Shown here: in pieces, positions 1 to 7,464 of the stretch
Layout of the letters: each line of letters starts with the position of its first letter
How positions within the stretch are numbered: position 1 is the first letter of the stretch
From: JAVVEW01 sp032251045
GTDB lineage: Bacteria > Pseudomonadota > Gammaproteobacteria > Methylococcales > Methylomonadaceae
Assembly (NCBI GenBank): GCA_032251045.1
Contig: JAVVEW010000050.1
Coordinates: forward strand, 1-18,098
DNA length: 18,098 bases
Reading direction: 5' to 3'
Notes under the pieces: generated by a model
What the model saw: only the letters and a program-made list of their open reading frames with translations
Told to the model about the DNA's origin: nothing
The model's database searches: none
Position numbers and translations under genes: made by a program

Positions 1-413
1 GCCAAACTGGCATTGGCTTGTGAAAAGGTCATGTCCAGTAATTCATCATTTTCCGATGAACTGATGTCTTTTTGTTCAGATTCGGTCAGCTCAGTGCGTA
101 AACGGTCTTCTTGTGCTGCCAAGTCGATATTCTTCTGCTCCAGGGCGGAAATCTTGTTGCGCAGACGTTTCTCCGCGCTGACTGCCTGGGCTGAAAACGC
201 CTGTACCCGCTTACTCAATTCTTTTTTCTGCGCCTGCAAAAATGCATATTCACGGCGGTAGGCCTCTTCCAGGGAAACAGCCTTGACCGGTGGCGCTGCC
301 TTTGGCTCAGGTTTGACAGCCTCAGTCGGCGCTGATGCCGCAGGCGCTGACTCCTGAGCCCAGGCTGTGCCCGCACCTAACAACATTACAATCAAAATGG
401 GTAATACGTTCAT
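1..413 (-). CDS. MotA/TolQ/ExbB-family proton channel protein, N-terminal part only
   Basis: The gene runs off the left edge of the window and 137 codons are visible with no stop. It begins with a signal peptide (MNVLPILIVMLLGAGTAWA, likely cut after AWA), followed by an Ala/Pro-rich linker to about residue 43. A charged, heptad-like coiled coil then runs to the window edge. The ATG follows the TAA of the upstream DUF3450 gene directly (TAAATG), with GGAG about 6 bases before it, so the two are probably translationally coupled. A DUF3450 protein followed by an ExbB-like protein with a periplasmic coiled-coil extension is the known order of the DUF3450-ExbB-ExbB-ExbD-TonB-TPR energiser operons. 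The channel domain itself lies outside the window, so the family assignment is inferred from this context and the N-terminal architecture. Its likely role is to couple inner-membrane proton motive force to TonB-dependent outer-membrane uptake. Confidence 0.72.
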   Translation of the reverse strand, partial: MNVLPILIVMLLGAGTAWAQESAPAASAPTEAVKPEPKAAPPVKAVSLEEAYRREYAFLQAQKKELSKRVQAFSAQAVSAEKRLRNKISALEQKNIDLAAQEDRLRTELTESEQKDISSSENDELLDMTFSQANASL

Positions 414-1169
414 TTACAGCTCCAATGCGTTCGGCAATTCAAAGTAACCTTGGCGAATCTGTTTTTTCAAAGAATCAAAAAGCGCAGCAACCTGTTCTTT
501 AGTCTCGATCTGCTTGAGTTCGACAAATTGCCATTGCCCGTCATGGCGTACCGCCTTGCCGTAACGTTCGTCACTGGTCTTGAAAAACAACATCACCGAA
601 CCCAGCTTCGCCACATCAACCAGCAAACTTTCACCATTCAGCTCTATGGTTTGAGTGTAGACCGCATTCTCACGACTCAGCCGAACTTCATCCTCAATCA
701 GCGCCCACAAACGATTAGCCGCTTTCTTCGGCGCCAAGGCGCGGGTTTCAACTTTCTCGCGCAGCTTACTTAACTCAGCTAAGCGCCCTTCAATCTTGAA
801 CGGCAGACTGCGCTCGACGTAGCCTGTGATGTCATCGATGCTCGCCAGTAAAACGGGCACTAAAGATTCCGAGCTTTGATCAGACTGCGCTCTGGCGTCG
901 CGATACTTGACCAGCGATTGCTGCATTTTTTCCAGCGCCACCTGTTGACGCTGATTTTCAATAGTCAGATCTGTCAATTGCGAACCGAGCGTCTCCATAC
1001 GCTGCCTGTGCGATTGTTTATCCATGTCCAGCTGAGATTGCAGCTCCTCAACCTCGCTGCGGATGTCAATTAACGACTGAGCCAAATTATCCAAACTGTC
1101 GGCCTCAACCGGAAGCGCCAGCCAGAAACACATAACCGACAGCGCCGCACGCGCTAGTTTGTTGCACAT
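414..1169 (-). CDS. DUF3450 family periplasmic coiled-coil protein
   Basis: The protein has 251 residues. A signal peptide (residues 1-23, ending LPVEA) is followed by a long coiled coil (about 25-95) rich in Gln, Glu and Leu, and then a mixed C-terminal domain with the segment SLPFKIEGRLAEL typical of DUF3450. A GTG nine bases upstream (1178) is in frame, but AGGTG at 1176-1180 is correctly spaced as the ribosome site for ATG 1169, so I chose the ATG. DUF3450 proteins are found as the first gene of TonB-energiser operons; their molecular role is not established, and a periplasmic adaptor for the extended ExbB is a reasonable inference. The stop codon abuts the ATG of the ExbB-like gene. A Pho-box-like promoter lies about 100 bases upstream. 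Confidence 0.86.
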   Translation of the reverse strand: MCNKLARAALSVMCFWLALPVEADSLDNLAQSLIDIRSEVEELQSQLDMDKQSHRQRMETLGSQLTDLTIENQRQQVALEKMQQSLVKYRDARAQSDQSSESLVPVLLASIDDITGYVERSLPFKIEGRLAELSKLREKVETRALAPKKAANRLWALIEDEVRLSRENAVYTQTIELNGESLLVDVAKLGSVMLFFKTSDERYGKAVRHDGQWQFVELKQIETKEQVAALFDSLKKQIRQGYFELPNALEL

Positions 1170-1175
1170 TTTCAA

Positions 1176-1180
1176 CACCT
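1176..1180 (-). promoter_or_regulatory. Ribosome binding site of the DUF3450 gene
   Basis: AGGTG on the minus strand lies six bases before ATG 1169. It overlaps the alternative GTG at 1178, which argues that the GTG is part of the ribosome site and not the start. Confidence 0.55.
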
Positions 1181-1278
1181 GTGTGTTTAGATTGAACGAA
1201 TGAAGACGTTTTTTGCCATTCCATAACTGAAGCTGCCCGAGGCAACTTTTTATCGGAATGACTCAAAAAAACCCCTGA

Positions 1279-1312
1279 ATTTTAGATATCTTTTATGACA
1301 GCCCTATGACAA
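1279..1312 (-). promoter_or_regulatory. Pho-box (PhoB-type) promoter of the DUF3450-ExbB operon
   Basis: On the minus strand, two 11-base direct repeats stand head to tail: TTGTCATAGGG (1312-1302) and CTGTCATAAAA (1301-1291). They match the PhoB half-site CTGTCATA with its 11-base period. TAAAAT (1284-1279), a five-of-six match to the -10 box, begins 11 bases after the second CTGTCA. That is the same spacing as in the E. coli pstS promoter, where the Pho box replaces the -35 element. Transcription would start near 1272 and give a leader of about 100 bases. The match and geometry are seen; PhoB control is inferred. Confidence 0.68.
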
Positions 1313-1632
1313 CCGCAACAAAACAGGACAGGACAACCCGTCGTAACACCCGGCGGCTCTGGTCAAGCGATGAGAATCAGGATCAAGATGTACCTTGTTG
1401 TATCAATTTAACAACAAGGCTGTATTGAACGGCAGCGTAAGCTCCCAGGTAGGTGATAGTGCAAAACAAACCAATGCCCCTGAAGGCATAACGCCTAACC
1501 AGCCAGAGTGACCGCGATGAGACGACAATCTGTCACTAAGCCAGGTTCTTAGTGCCGATTCGCCTGCTGCCGATACCGTTGACAAACCGCTATAATAGCC
1601 ACTGACTATTTCGGCATGATGACAACACACCC
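1313..1632. other. Gene-free intergenic stretch with three hairpin-forming inverted repeats
   Basis: No credible gene lies in this stretch between the divergent DUF3450 and MFS/spermidine synthase genes. It contains three inverted repeats: CCTTGTTGT/ACAACAAGG at 1393-1419 (nine pairs, nine-base loop), ATGCC/GGCAT at 1474-1489, and CACTAAG/CTTAGTG at 1534-1554 (seven pairs, seven-base loop). None is followed by a T-run, so they do not look like intrinsic terminators. They could be regulator sites or part of a structured transcript. Confidence 0.4.
1591..1596 (+). promoter_or_regulatory. Candidate -10 box for the fused MFS/spermidine synthase gene
   Basis: A perfect TATAAT lies 36 bases before ATG 1633. 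The conspicuous TTGACA at 1579-1584 is only six bases upstream and cannot be its -35 partner. The hexamer 17 bases upstream is a poor match, so the promoter may be weak or activator-dependent. Confidence 0.4.
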
Positions 1633-3882
1633 ATGACTTCCACTCCAGCCAGCCTGCTCAGCGATAGAATCTCGGTTACTTTATTTGCCGGAACGCTGCT
1701 CTTCAGCGCTTTACTGATGTTCACCATACAGCCCTTGTTAGGTAAATTACTGCTTCCACACTTAGGCGGCGCAGCCAATGTCTGGAACACCTGCATGCTG
1801 TTTTATCAATCCTTGTTGTTTTTAGGCTACGCTTATGCGCATTGGCTGACCGCAAAACTGCCACTGCCCCGGCAACACGGCCTGCACCTGATTTTGATCG
1901 CCGTCAGCCTGGTCTGCCTGCCTATTGCCCTACCGGACAACCTCAACCCTCCGACGCAAGACAACCCTTTTTTCTGGTTGACCGGCATTTTGCTGATGAC
2001 CATAGGCTTGCCATTTTTTGTGTTGGCAACAACATCGCCACTATTGCAGAAGTGGTTCTCGCAACTCGGACACCGACGCAGCGCTGACCCCTACTACCTG
2101 TACGCCGCCAGCAATGCCGGCAGCTTGCTGGCCTTGCTCAGCTACCCTTTTTTAATCGAACCTGGCTTTGACCTGCCCACACAAACGCATACCTGGAGCC
2201 TTGCCTATGTTTTGTTCGGAGCCTGCGTGATCGGCGCTGGTTACTGGCTGTTGCGACAAACCCAAACCGCAGCGCCGATAACCGACAACATCGAGCGCGA
2301 ACTCGACTTTAAGCATGTGTCAGGTTCTCGCATTGCCTATTGGCTGGCCCTGGGATTCATTCCATCCAGCCTGCTACTCAGCCTGACTCAGTACATCAGC
2401 ACCGACATCGCCGCCATGCCACTGCTGTGGGTACTGCCACTGGCCATCTACCTGACCACTTTTATCATTGCCTTCAGCTCGGGCTATCAGCGTATCGCTG
2501 GTTTTTTCACCCATGCCCAGGTACTGGTGCTGCCGTTACTGTTAGCGTTTTCTTTCATCAATCCAGCCAGTCTGCCTTTCATGCTCAATCTGGGGCTGCA
2601 CGGCCTGGCCTTCTTTCTGGCCTGTCAGGTGTGTCATGGCCAATTAGCCTTATCTCGCCCTGATAGTCGGCATTTGACCGCGTTTTATCTGATCCTGGGA
2701 TTGGCGGGCATGTTAGGTGGCTGGTTTGTCACCTTTATCGCCCCATGGCTGTTCGACGGCATTGTCGAATATCCGTTACTGTTAACGCTATCTTTCCTGC
2801 TACGCCCTGGCCTGCTGCCTCAGAGTGGCCGTGCTTGGTTACAGCAGCTGGCCTGGCCCCTTGCTATCAGCATTCTGGGCTTTATGACCTACATCACACT
2901 GCCCACGCCAGCGCAACATCTGGACACCTTGGGCGTGGGCCTGATTCTCCTGGCCGGTTTAACTTATGCGTTTCGCAGCCAACCCATTACCCTGGGCGGC
3001 GTGACCGGTGTTTTATTGCTTTTTGCCGGCACGCTACACGCCTCCTTGTCCCATACGCTGTTTCAGGAACGTAATTTTTATGGCGTGGTTTCGGTCAGAC
3101 AAGCACTGATCCCCAATGAACAAGGCAAGCCGGAAAAGATTCACGAGTTGTATCACGGCACCACCAAACATGGCAGTCAACGTCAAGTCGCGCCGTATCG
3201 CAACATTCCTTACTTGTATTACAGTCAACCGGGCCCGATGGGACAATTATTCAGCGCCTATGGCGCCAATAATGACCAATGGCAGGTCGGCGTAGTTGGC
3301 TTAGGCGCCGGCGCTTTGCTCTGTTACCGCAAGCCGGCACAACACTGGACGGTGTTCGAGCTGGATCCCTTGGTGGTTAAAACCGCAACCAATACCGATT
3401 ATTTCAGCTACTGGCGCGACTGCGCCGGCGCAGACACTGAGATGGTGTTAGGAGATGCCCGTCTATCCTTAACCCAAAGGGCGTCACAAAGCTTTGATTT
3501 ATTGATCATTGACGCCTTCAGTTCAGACTCGGTACCCGCGCATCTACTGACCCGGGAAGCGATTGCCCTATACCTGGATAAATTAACTGACCGTGGCTTA
3601 TTGGCGTTTCACATCACCAATCGCCACCTGGATTTATTGAAAGTTCTGGCAGTACACGTCCAACAAGACAACATTGCCGCCCGTGTGCAGCAGTTTCGTC
3701 CCCGCGAACCGAGCGCATTGATAGTCGCGACGGATTGGATGGTGTTGGCTAAACATGAAGCTGCGCTTACGCCGCTTGATCAACACTCCAGCGCATGGCA
3801 AAAACCGCCACTGTTCTTCAACAGTCGCGCCTGGGATGATAATTTCTCGGCGTTGTTTGATATTTGGAAAACGAACCCGTGA
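1633..3882 (+). CDS. Fused MFS/spermidine synthase-like membrane protein
   Basis: The protein has 749 residues. Residues 1 to about 480 contain many hydrophobic helices separated by short loops, as in the MFS-like half of this family. The remaining C-terminal part is a soluble Rossmann-type aminopropyltransferase/methyltransferase fold. Its nucleotide-binding glycine motif (VGVVGLGAGAL) is at about residue 551, the acidic FELDP follows at the end of the next strand, and the motif IIDAFSSDSVPAHLLTREA is near residue 624. These match spermidine synthase-like proteins fused to transmembrane segments. The donor and acceptor are unknown, and I would not claim polyamine synthesis. The ATG has no clear Shine-Dalgarno sequence. 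The nearby upstream ATGs at 1617 and 1620 are out of frame. The gene stands alone, divergent from the DUF3450 operon and convergent with the rubredoxin gene. Confidence 0.88.
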   Translation: MTSTPASLLSDRISVTLFAGTLLFSALLMFTIQPLLGKLLLPHLGGAANVWNTCMLFYQSLLFLGYAYAHWLTAKLPLPRQHGLHLILIAVSLVCLPIALPDNLNPPTQDNPFFWLTGILLMTIGLPFFVLATTSPLLQKWFSQLGHRRSADPYYLYAASNAGSLLALLSYPFLIEPGFDLPTQTHTWSLAYVLFGACVIGAGYWLLRQTQTAAPITDNIERELDFKHVSGSRIAYWLALGFIPSSLLLSLTQYISTDIAAMPLLWVLPLAIYLTTFIIAFSSGYQRIAGFFTHAQVLVLPLLLAFSFINPASLPFMLNLGLHGLAFFLACQVCHGQLALSRPDSRHLTAFYLILGLAGMLGGWFVTFIAPWLFDGIVEYPLLLTLSFLLRPGLLPQSGRAWLQQLAWPLAISILGFMTYITLPTPAQHLDTLGVGLILLAGLTYAFRSQPITLGGVTGVLLLFAGTLHASLSHTLFQERNFYGVVSVRQALIPNEQGKPEKIHELYHGTTKHGSQRQVAPYRNIPYLYYSQPGPMGQLFSAYGANNDQWQVGVVGLGAGALLCYRKPAQHWTVFELDPLVVKTATNTDYFSYWRDCAGADTEMVLGDARLSLTQRASQSFDLLIIDAFSSDSVPAHLLTREAIALYLDKLTDRGLLAFHITNRHLDLLKVLAVHVQQDNIAARVQQFRPREPSALIVATDWMVLAKHEAALTPLDQHSSAWQKPPLFFNSRAWDDNFSALFDIWKTNP

Positions 3883-4065
3883 GCCTTTATCTAGGCTACA
3901 GGCAGGGGAAGGCATGAGGATAAAGCTCACAACGGCGCCGTAGACCAGGAGTCTGCCCGAGAATAGACTGATCTAGCTTGATTTTCCGATCATTCTCGTT
4001 AAATAACGCCACGATTCACCGCGATTGCGTGCCGGCCGTCATTCTCGGACAGGCTTCCGAAGCCT

Positions 4066-4239
4066 TTACTGCATCAATTCAAATGCACTTTTTTCTGCTC
4101 CGCAAATCGGACATAACCAATCATCCGGCACATCCTCCCAGCGCGTGCCCGGCTCAATCCCGCTTTCCAGGTCGCCCAATGCCTCATCATAGATATGACC
4201 ACACTCCAGACATTGATACTTCTTAAACTCATCAGACAT
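4066..4239 (-). CDS. Rubredoxin
   Basis: This is a 57-residue protein of normal rubredoxin length. It carries both iron-binding knuckles, CLECGHIYDE (Cys10, Cys13) and CPICGAEKSAF (Cys43, Cys46), with the usual GIEPGTRWEDVPDDW between them. The four cysteines bind one iron for one-electron transfer in the cytoplasm. A longer reading frame goes back to 4338, but the start is fixed at 4239 by an AGGAG ribosome site five bases upstream and by rubredoxins normally beginning a few residues before the first knuckle. It lies 137 bases downstream of the cytochrome c peroxidase gene on the same strand and may be read with it, although a hairpin sits between them. Its redox partner cannot be told from the sequence. 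Confidence 0.95.
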   Translation of the reverse strand: MSDEFKKYQCLECGHIYDEALGDLESGIEPGTRWEDVPDDWLCPICGAEKSAFELMQ

Positions 4240-4244
4240 GTTAT

Positions 4245-4249
4245 CTCCT
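4245..4249 (-). promoter_or_regulatory. Ribosome binding site of rubredoxin
   Basis: AGGAG on the minus strand, five bases before ATG 4239, decides the start in favour of the 57-residue protein over the longer in-frame reading. Confidence 0.8.
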
Positions 4250-4328
4250 AATCGATAAAGCCTGCAGAAACAGCGTCCGCACCTTGCGCACAGAGCCAAG
4301 GTAACGAATCGCGACTCAGGGAAATACC

Positions 4329-4355
4329 CGCAGCGCACCTTGAAAATACGCTGCG
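4329..4355 (-). terminator. Hairpin between cytochrome c peroxidase and rubredoxin
   Basis: CGCAGCG (minus strand, 4355-4349) and CGCTGCG (4335-4329) form seven GC-rich pairs around a 13-base loop, about 20 bases after the peroxidase stop. No T-run follows, so it may only slow transcription or protect the 3' end. Confidence 0.3.
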
Positions 4356-4376
4356 CTCATTCCGCCAGTTATGCCA

Positions 4377-5387
4377 TTACGGTTGACTGTAAAAGCTAAA
4401 ACCTGGCGTACCCGGCAAACGCGGCATAGGCTGAGCCGGGAACTCACCGCTCAGCGCCTGTAAAAACGCCTCGATATCGGCCACTTGCTGGTCTGACAAC
4501 TCTTGGTTCAGTTGCAGCTTACCCATGACCTTGATCGCCTCGGACAAGGTGGCAACCGAGCCATTGTGAAAGTAAGGCGCGGTCAAGGCGACATTACGCA
4601 AGGTCGGAACTTTCCAGGTATGCGCATCCGCCTCATCACCGGTCACCTCGGCCCGCCCCTTATCTTTTTTGAAGTGATACTTGGCCTCAAAATAACCATT
4701 ATCAAAAACAGGGAACTGATGAAACGCACCCGGGCCGTTAAACGCAGGGCCACTGTGGCAGCCGGTACAGCCCAGCGCCTGCACAGCCTGCAAGCCACGC
4801 TGTTGTTGCTCAGTCAATGCTGATTTATCACCTTTAACGTAACGATCATAAGCACTATCCGGCGTTATCAGCGTCCGCTCATAAGCGGCAATCGCTTTAG
4901 TCACGGTGTCCTTGCTGATTTCACCGTCTGCAAAAGCCGCTTGAAACGCTTGCTGGTAACCGTCAATCTTTTGCAGACGTACAATCACCTCATCCCAGTT
5001 TTTCATACCCATTTCGATAGGGTTAGTCACAGGCCCTGCCGCCTGCTCTTCCAGACTGGCGGCACGACCATCCCAGAATTGCACCGCATTGAACGCTGAA
5101 TTCCAAACAGTCGGAGCGCTTCGGCCACCGGTTTGGCCATTCACGCCCATGGAATTAGGTCGGTTATCTTCCCCGCCCAACATGGTGTTATGGCAAGATG
5201 CACAAGATACCGTCCCGGTTGATGACAGGCGCGGATCATGGTAAAGCATCCGCCCCAGCACAACTTTCGCCTCCGTTGTGGGGTTATCTTTTGGGGCTGG
5301 CGCGGTCGTTGGCAACGCCTCCAAGGCGCCTGCGGTCATTGGCAAAGTCAAGGCAATCGCTGTCGCCAGCGCTGTAAATAGTTTCAT
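4377..5387 (-). CDS. Di-haem cytochrome c peroxidase (BCCP/MauG family)
   Basis: The protein has 336 residues. A signal peptide (residues 1-21, MKLFTALA...MTAGA) sends it to the periplasm. Two haem-binding motifs are visible, CASCH (62-66) and CTGCH (207-211), about the normal distance apart. Family landmarks are APTVWN (91-96), QFWDGRAA (103-110), NPIEMG (122-127) and a C-terminal Met288 that could be the axial ligand of the second haem. The family reduces hydrogen peroxide using electrons from small cytochromes. The canonical distal-His motif (GHGW before the RNAPT segment) is replaced by GVNGQTGG, so the peroxidatic haem may not be bis-histidine ligated. The frame stays open to 5582, but AGGAGGAG just before ATG 5387 and the signal peptide fix the start. 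A TATAAT box lies at 5443-5448, inside the rejected extension. Confidence 0.93.
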   Translation of the reverse strand: MKLFTALATAIALTLPMTAGALEALPTTAPAPKDNPTTEAKVVLGRMLYHDPRLSSTGTVSCASCHNTMLGGEDNRPNSMGVNGQTGGRSAPTVWNSAFNAVQFWDGRAASLEEQAAGPVTNPIEMGMKNWDEVIVRLQKIDGYQQAFQAAFADGEISKDTVTKAIAAYERTLITPDSAYDRYVKGDKSALTEQQQRGLQAVQALGCTGCHSGPAFNGPGAFHQFPVFDNGYFEAKYHFKKDKGRAEVTGDEADAHTWKVPTLRNVALTAPYFHNGSVATLSEAIKVMGKLQLNQELSDQQVADIEAFLQALSGEFPAQPMPRLPGTPGFSFYSQP

Positions 5388-5390
5388 ACT

Positions 5391-5398
5391 CTCCTCCT
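5391..5398 (-). promoter_or_regulatory. Ribosome binding site of cytochrome c peroxidase
   Basis: AGGAGGAG on the minus strand ends three bases before ATG 5387. Although close to the start, its strength rules out the 65-residue N-terminal extension that the open frame would allow. Confidence 0.75.
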
Positions 5399-5442
5399 CA
5401 TCAAGAATCACGATAACGGCTTTCTTTAAGTCAGCCGGGAGG

Positions 5443-5448
5443 ATTATA
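5443..5448 (-). promoter_or_regulatory. -10 box upstream of cytochrome c peroxidase
   Basis: A perfect TATAAT lies on the minus strand 55 bases before ATG 5387. No good -35 hexamer is seen 16-18 bases further upstream, so activation by a regulator is plausible. Confidence 0.45.
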
Positions 5449-5796
5449 CCCAAAGCCCCGCTAACTACTCTAATCCTAAGCACCCAAGCCCACACTGCAC
5501 CACCTGAATCCAAGCAGACGCCGTAAAGACATTCCGGTAGGCGCTCATGACAATTCAGGCTGGCAAAGCCTTTGTCGAACACCCCATGCCTGCTTGGGCA
5601 TTGCCGATATGATCGGCCCGGTTCTCGACTACGAACTTTCTAAAATCTGTTTTACTGGCAACGCCGCCGCATCCTGAACCGGACATTACCGCCACCGCTA
5701 CACTTCGAAGTCATCCTGTCAAGTAAGGACTTGACGGCAGGCAATCTTGCGCAACTGCCGGTATCATGTATGTCTTGTGCCTACTAAAAATGACTT
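5449..5796. other. Gene-free intergenic stretch with two inverted repeats
   Basis: This region between the divergent peroxidase and yjbQ genes holds no credible gene. Two compact dyads stand out: GCCGAT-atg-ATCGGC at 5603-5617 and GTCAAGT-aagg-ACTTGAC at 5718-5735. The second is about 60 bases before the yjbQ start and could be a regulator site. Neither is followed by a T-run. I could not identify a convincing promoter for yjbQ. Confidence 0.4.
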
Positions 5797-6219
5797 ATGA
5801 TGTGGTTACAGAAAGAAATACGTTTATCTCCCAGGCCACGCGGCTTTCATTTAATTACCGATGAGATAACCCAGGTCATCAAACACGCAAGGCCAATACA
5901 AATCGGGCTGGCCTGTGTGTTTATCAAGCATACTTCAGCGTCACTGACGCTGAATGAAAATGCCGACCCCACTGTGCTCGCTGATTTCGAGCGTTTTTTC
6001 AATCGCCTGGTACCGGAAAATCCCACGCTATATCAGCATATAGATGAAGGCCCGGATGACATGCCCGCGCATTTGAAAGCCAGCCTGCTAGGATCGAGCG
6101 TGCAAATTCCTATCACTCAGGGACGATTGAATCTGGGCATCTGGCAGGGTATTTATTTATGCGAACACCGCGACCATGCCAGCGGGCGCACCGTGGTGGT
6201 CACCTTGTTCGGGGAATAA
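5797..6219 (+). CDS. yjbQ: YjbQ family protein (UPF0047, thiamine phosphate synthase-like)
   Basis: The protein has 140 residues, the normal length for this single-domain family. The diagnostic segments are present in order: FIKHTSASLTLNENADP (about 42-58), HIDEGPDDMPAHLKASLLGSS (about 81-101) and LGIWQGIYLCEHRDH (about 118-132). The conserved His, Asp and Glu residues in them form the family's putative active site. E. coli YjbQ has been reported to have weak thiamine phosphate synthase activity that suppresses thiE loss; the physiological role is unsettled. Two consecutive ATGs (5797, 5800) could serve as start and no clear Shine-Dalgarno precedes them. It is convergent with the decarboxylase gene, with only 24 bases between the stop codons. 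Confidence 0.93.
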   Translation: MMWLQKEIRLSPRPRGFHLITDEITQVIKHARPIQIGLACVFIKHTSASLTLNENADPTVLADFERFFNRLVPENPTLYQHIDEGPDDMPAHLKASLLGSSVQIPITQGRLNLGIWQGIYLCEHRDHASGRTVVVTLFGE

Positions 6220-6243
6220 ACCCGGCGAAATGTCGGCAACACC

Positions 6244-7464
6244 TTAGACCAAAACCTCCAGCGCCCTGGGTTGGTTCAAAAACGCGGTCGGGCTGGCGCT
6301 CAGCCCATAGGCGCCGGACTGGAACACCACCACCAGATCGCCGATTTCCGCCTCGGGCAACTCGATTCTTTCCGCCAGGATATCCAAAGGCGTGCATAAC
6401 GGCCCGACAATATTCACCGTTTGTTGAGGCGGCTGATCCAGCTTGCAGCCCAGCGCCACCGGATAATTTTTGCGGATCACCTGGCCGAAATTACCCGAGG
6501 CGGCCAGATGATGATGCAAGCCACCATCAACCACCAGGAACACCGCGCCTCGGGAAATTTTCTTGTCGATCACTTTGCTGACATAAATCCCGGCCTCGCC
6601 GACCAGATAGCGGCCCGGCTCGATAATGAATTCGGTTTCCGGCAAATCCTGCTTGGCCGATGCCAGGGTTTCCGACAAAGCTTCACCAATGGGTGCCAAG
6701 GCCAGCGGCCTGTCGCCGGGAAAATACGGAATGCCGAAACCACCACCGAGATTGACATGAGCAATCGGCTCCGGCCAGACGGCGCGCAAACCGCGCACCA
6801 GATCAACGGTTTGCCGTTGGGCTTCGATAATTGCTTCGGGTTTGAGATTTTGCGAGCCGGAATAGATATGAAAACCTTGAAAAGCAAGCCCCAGGGTTTT
6901 AATGCTGGCCAGCATGGCCGGCACCCGTTCCTCATCGACGCCGAATGGCTTGGCGCCGCCGCCCATTTTCATACCCGAGGCTTTCAGTTCAAACGCCGGA
7001 TTGATGCGGATGGCGACTTTCGGCGTGATACCCAGGCTTTCGGCCAGTCCGGCCACGGTGGCAAGCTCATGCTCGGATTCCAGATTGATGGTAATCCCGG
7101 CGGCAATGGCCTGAGCCAATTCTTCCGGGCGCTTGCCGGGGCCGGCCATGCTGATCCGTTCGGGCGGCATGGTCGTGTCCAAAGCGACTTGCATTTCCCC
7201 GGCCGAAGCCAGGTCAAAACCATCAGCCAAGGTCGCCATATGCTGCACCAGGGCCGGCATGGGATTGGCTTTCATCGCGTAATGTATTTGCAATGGCTCA
7301 GGCATGGCGGCGCGTAGCTCGGCCATGCGCCGGGTCAGAAGCCCCCGGTCATAGGCATAAAACGGCGTTTGCCCGACGCGCATGGCCAGCCGCGACAAGG
7401 GCATGCCGCCCAGGGTCAATTCGCCGGAGATCACAGCAAATGGCGGTGTGAATGACTGTTTCAT
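6244..7464 (-). CDS. PLP-dependent decarboxylase, exosortase A system-associated
   Basis: The 406-residue protein has alanine racemase/ornithine decarboxylase-type (fold III) architecture. Lys65 in HYAMKANPMPAL would bind PLP as a Schiff base. The phosphate-binding GGGFG is at 240-244, EPGRYLVGEAG at about 282-292 and VDGGLHHH at about 312-319. The C-terminal catalytic motif GPLCTPLD (354-361, Cys357) and SGAYG (383-387) belong to the second domain. It resembles diaminopimelate decarboxylase but has the sequence style of the decarboxylases found with exosortase A and acyl-CoA ligases in exopolysaccharide/protein-sorting loci. The substrate is unknown. Its ATG overlaps the ligase stop codon by four bases (ATGA), so the two are translationally coupled. 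No carrier protein, exosortase or glycan gene accompanies it in this window. Confidence 0.88.
   Translation of the reverse strand: MKQSFTPPFAVISGELTLGGMPLSRLAMRVGQTPFYAYDRGLLTRRMAELRAAMPEPLQIHYAMKANPMPALVQHMATLADGFDLASAGEMQVALDTTMPPERISMAGPGKRPEELAQAIAAGITINLESEHELATVAGLAESLGITPKVAIRINPAFELKASGMKMGGGAKPFGVDEERVPAMLASIKTLGLAFQGFHIYSGSQNLKPEAIIEAQRQTVDLVRGLRAVWPEPIAHVNLGGGFGIPYFPGDRPLALAPIGEALSETLASAKQDLPETEFIIEPGRYLVGEAGIYVSKVIDKKISRGAVFLVVDGGLHHHLAASGNFGQVIRKNYPVALGCKLDQPPQQTVNIVGPLCTPLDILAERIELPEAEIGDLVVVFQSGAYGLSASPTAFLNQPRALEVLV

Noticed and set aside
13..261. Plus-strand 82-codon frame at the left edge
   Set aside because: It is antisense to the ExbB-like gene, which has a signal peptide, a coupled start and a ribosome site.
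1579..1596. TTGACA and TATAAT as a complete sigma70 promoter
   Set aside because: The two hexamers are only six bases apart, so they cannot work together; only the -10 box is retained.
4051..4065. Hairpin AGGCT/AGCCT directly after the rubredoxin stop as a terminator
   Set aside because: It has only five pairs and no T-run follows on the minus strand.
4240..4338. N-terminal extension of rubredoxin with CARCGRCFC cysteines
   Set aside because: It tempted as an extra metal site, but the strong AGGAG and normal family length place the start at 4239.
5388..5582. 65-residue N-terminal extension of cytochrome c peroxidase
   Set aside because: The signal peptide begins at ATG 5387 behind AGGAGGAG, and a TATAAT box lies inside the extension.
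6421..7317. Plus-strand open frame of 298 codons
   Set aside because: It is antisense to the PLP decarboxylase, which has clear family motifs. The opposite-frame product is compositionally odd (rich in His, Gln, Gly and Arg) and has no recognisable domain.
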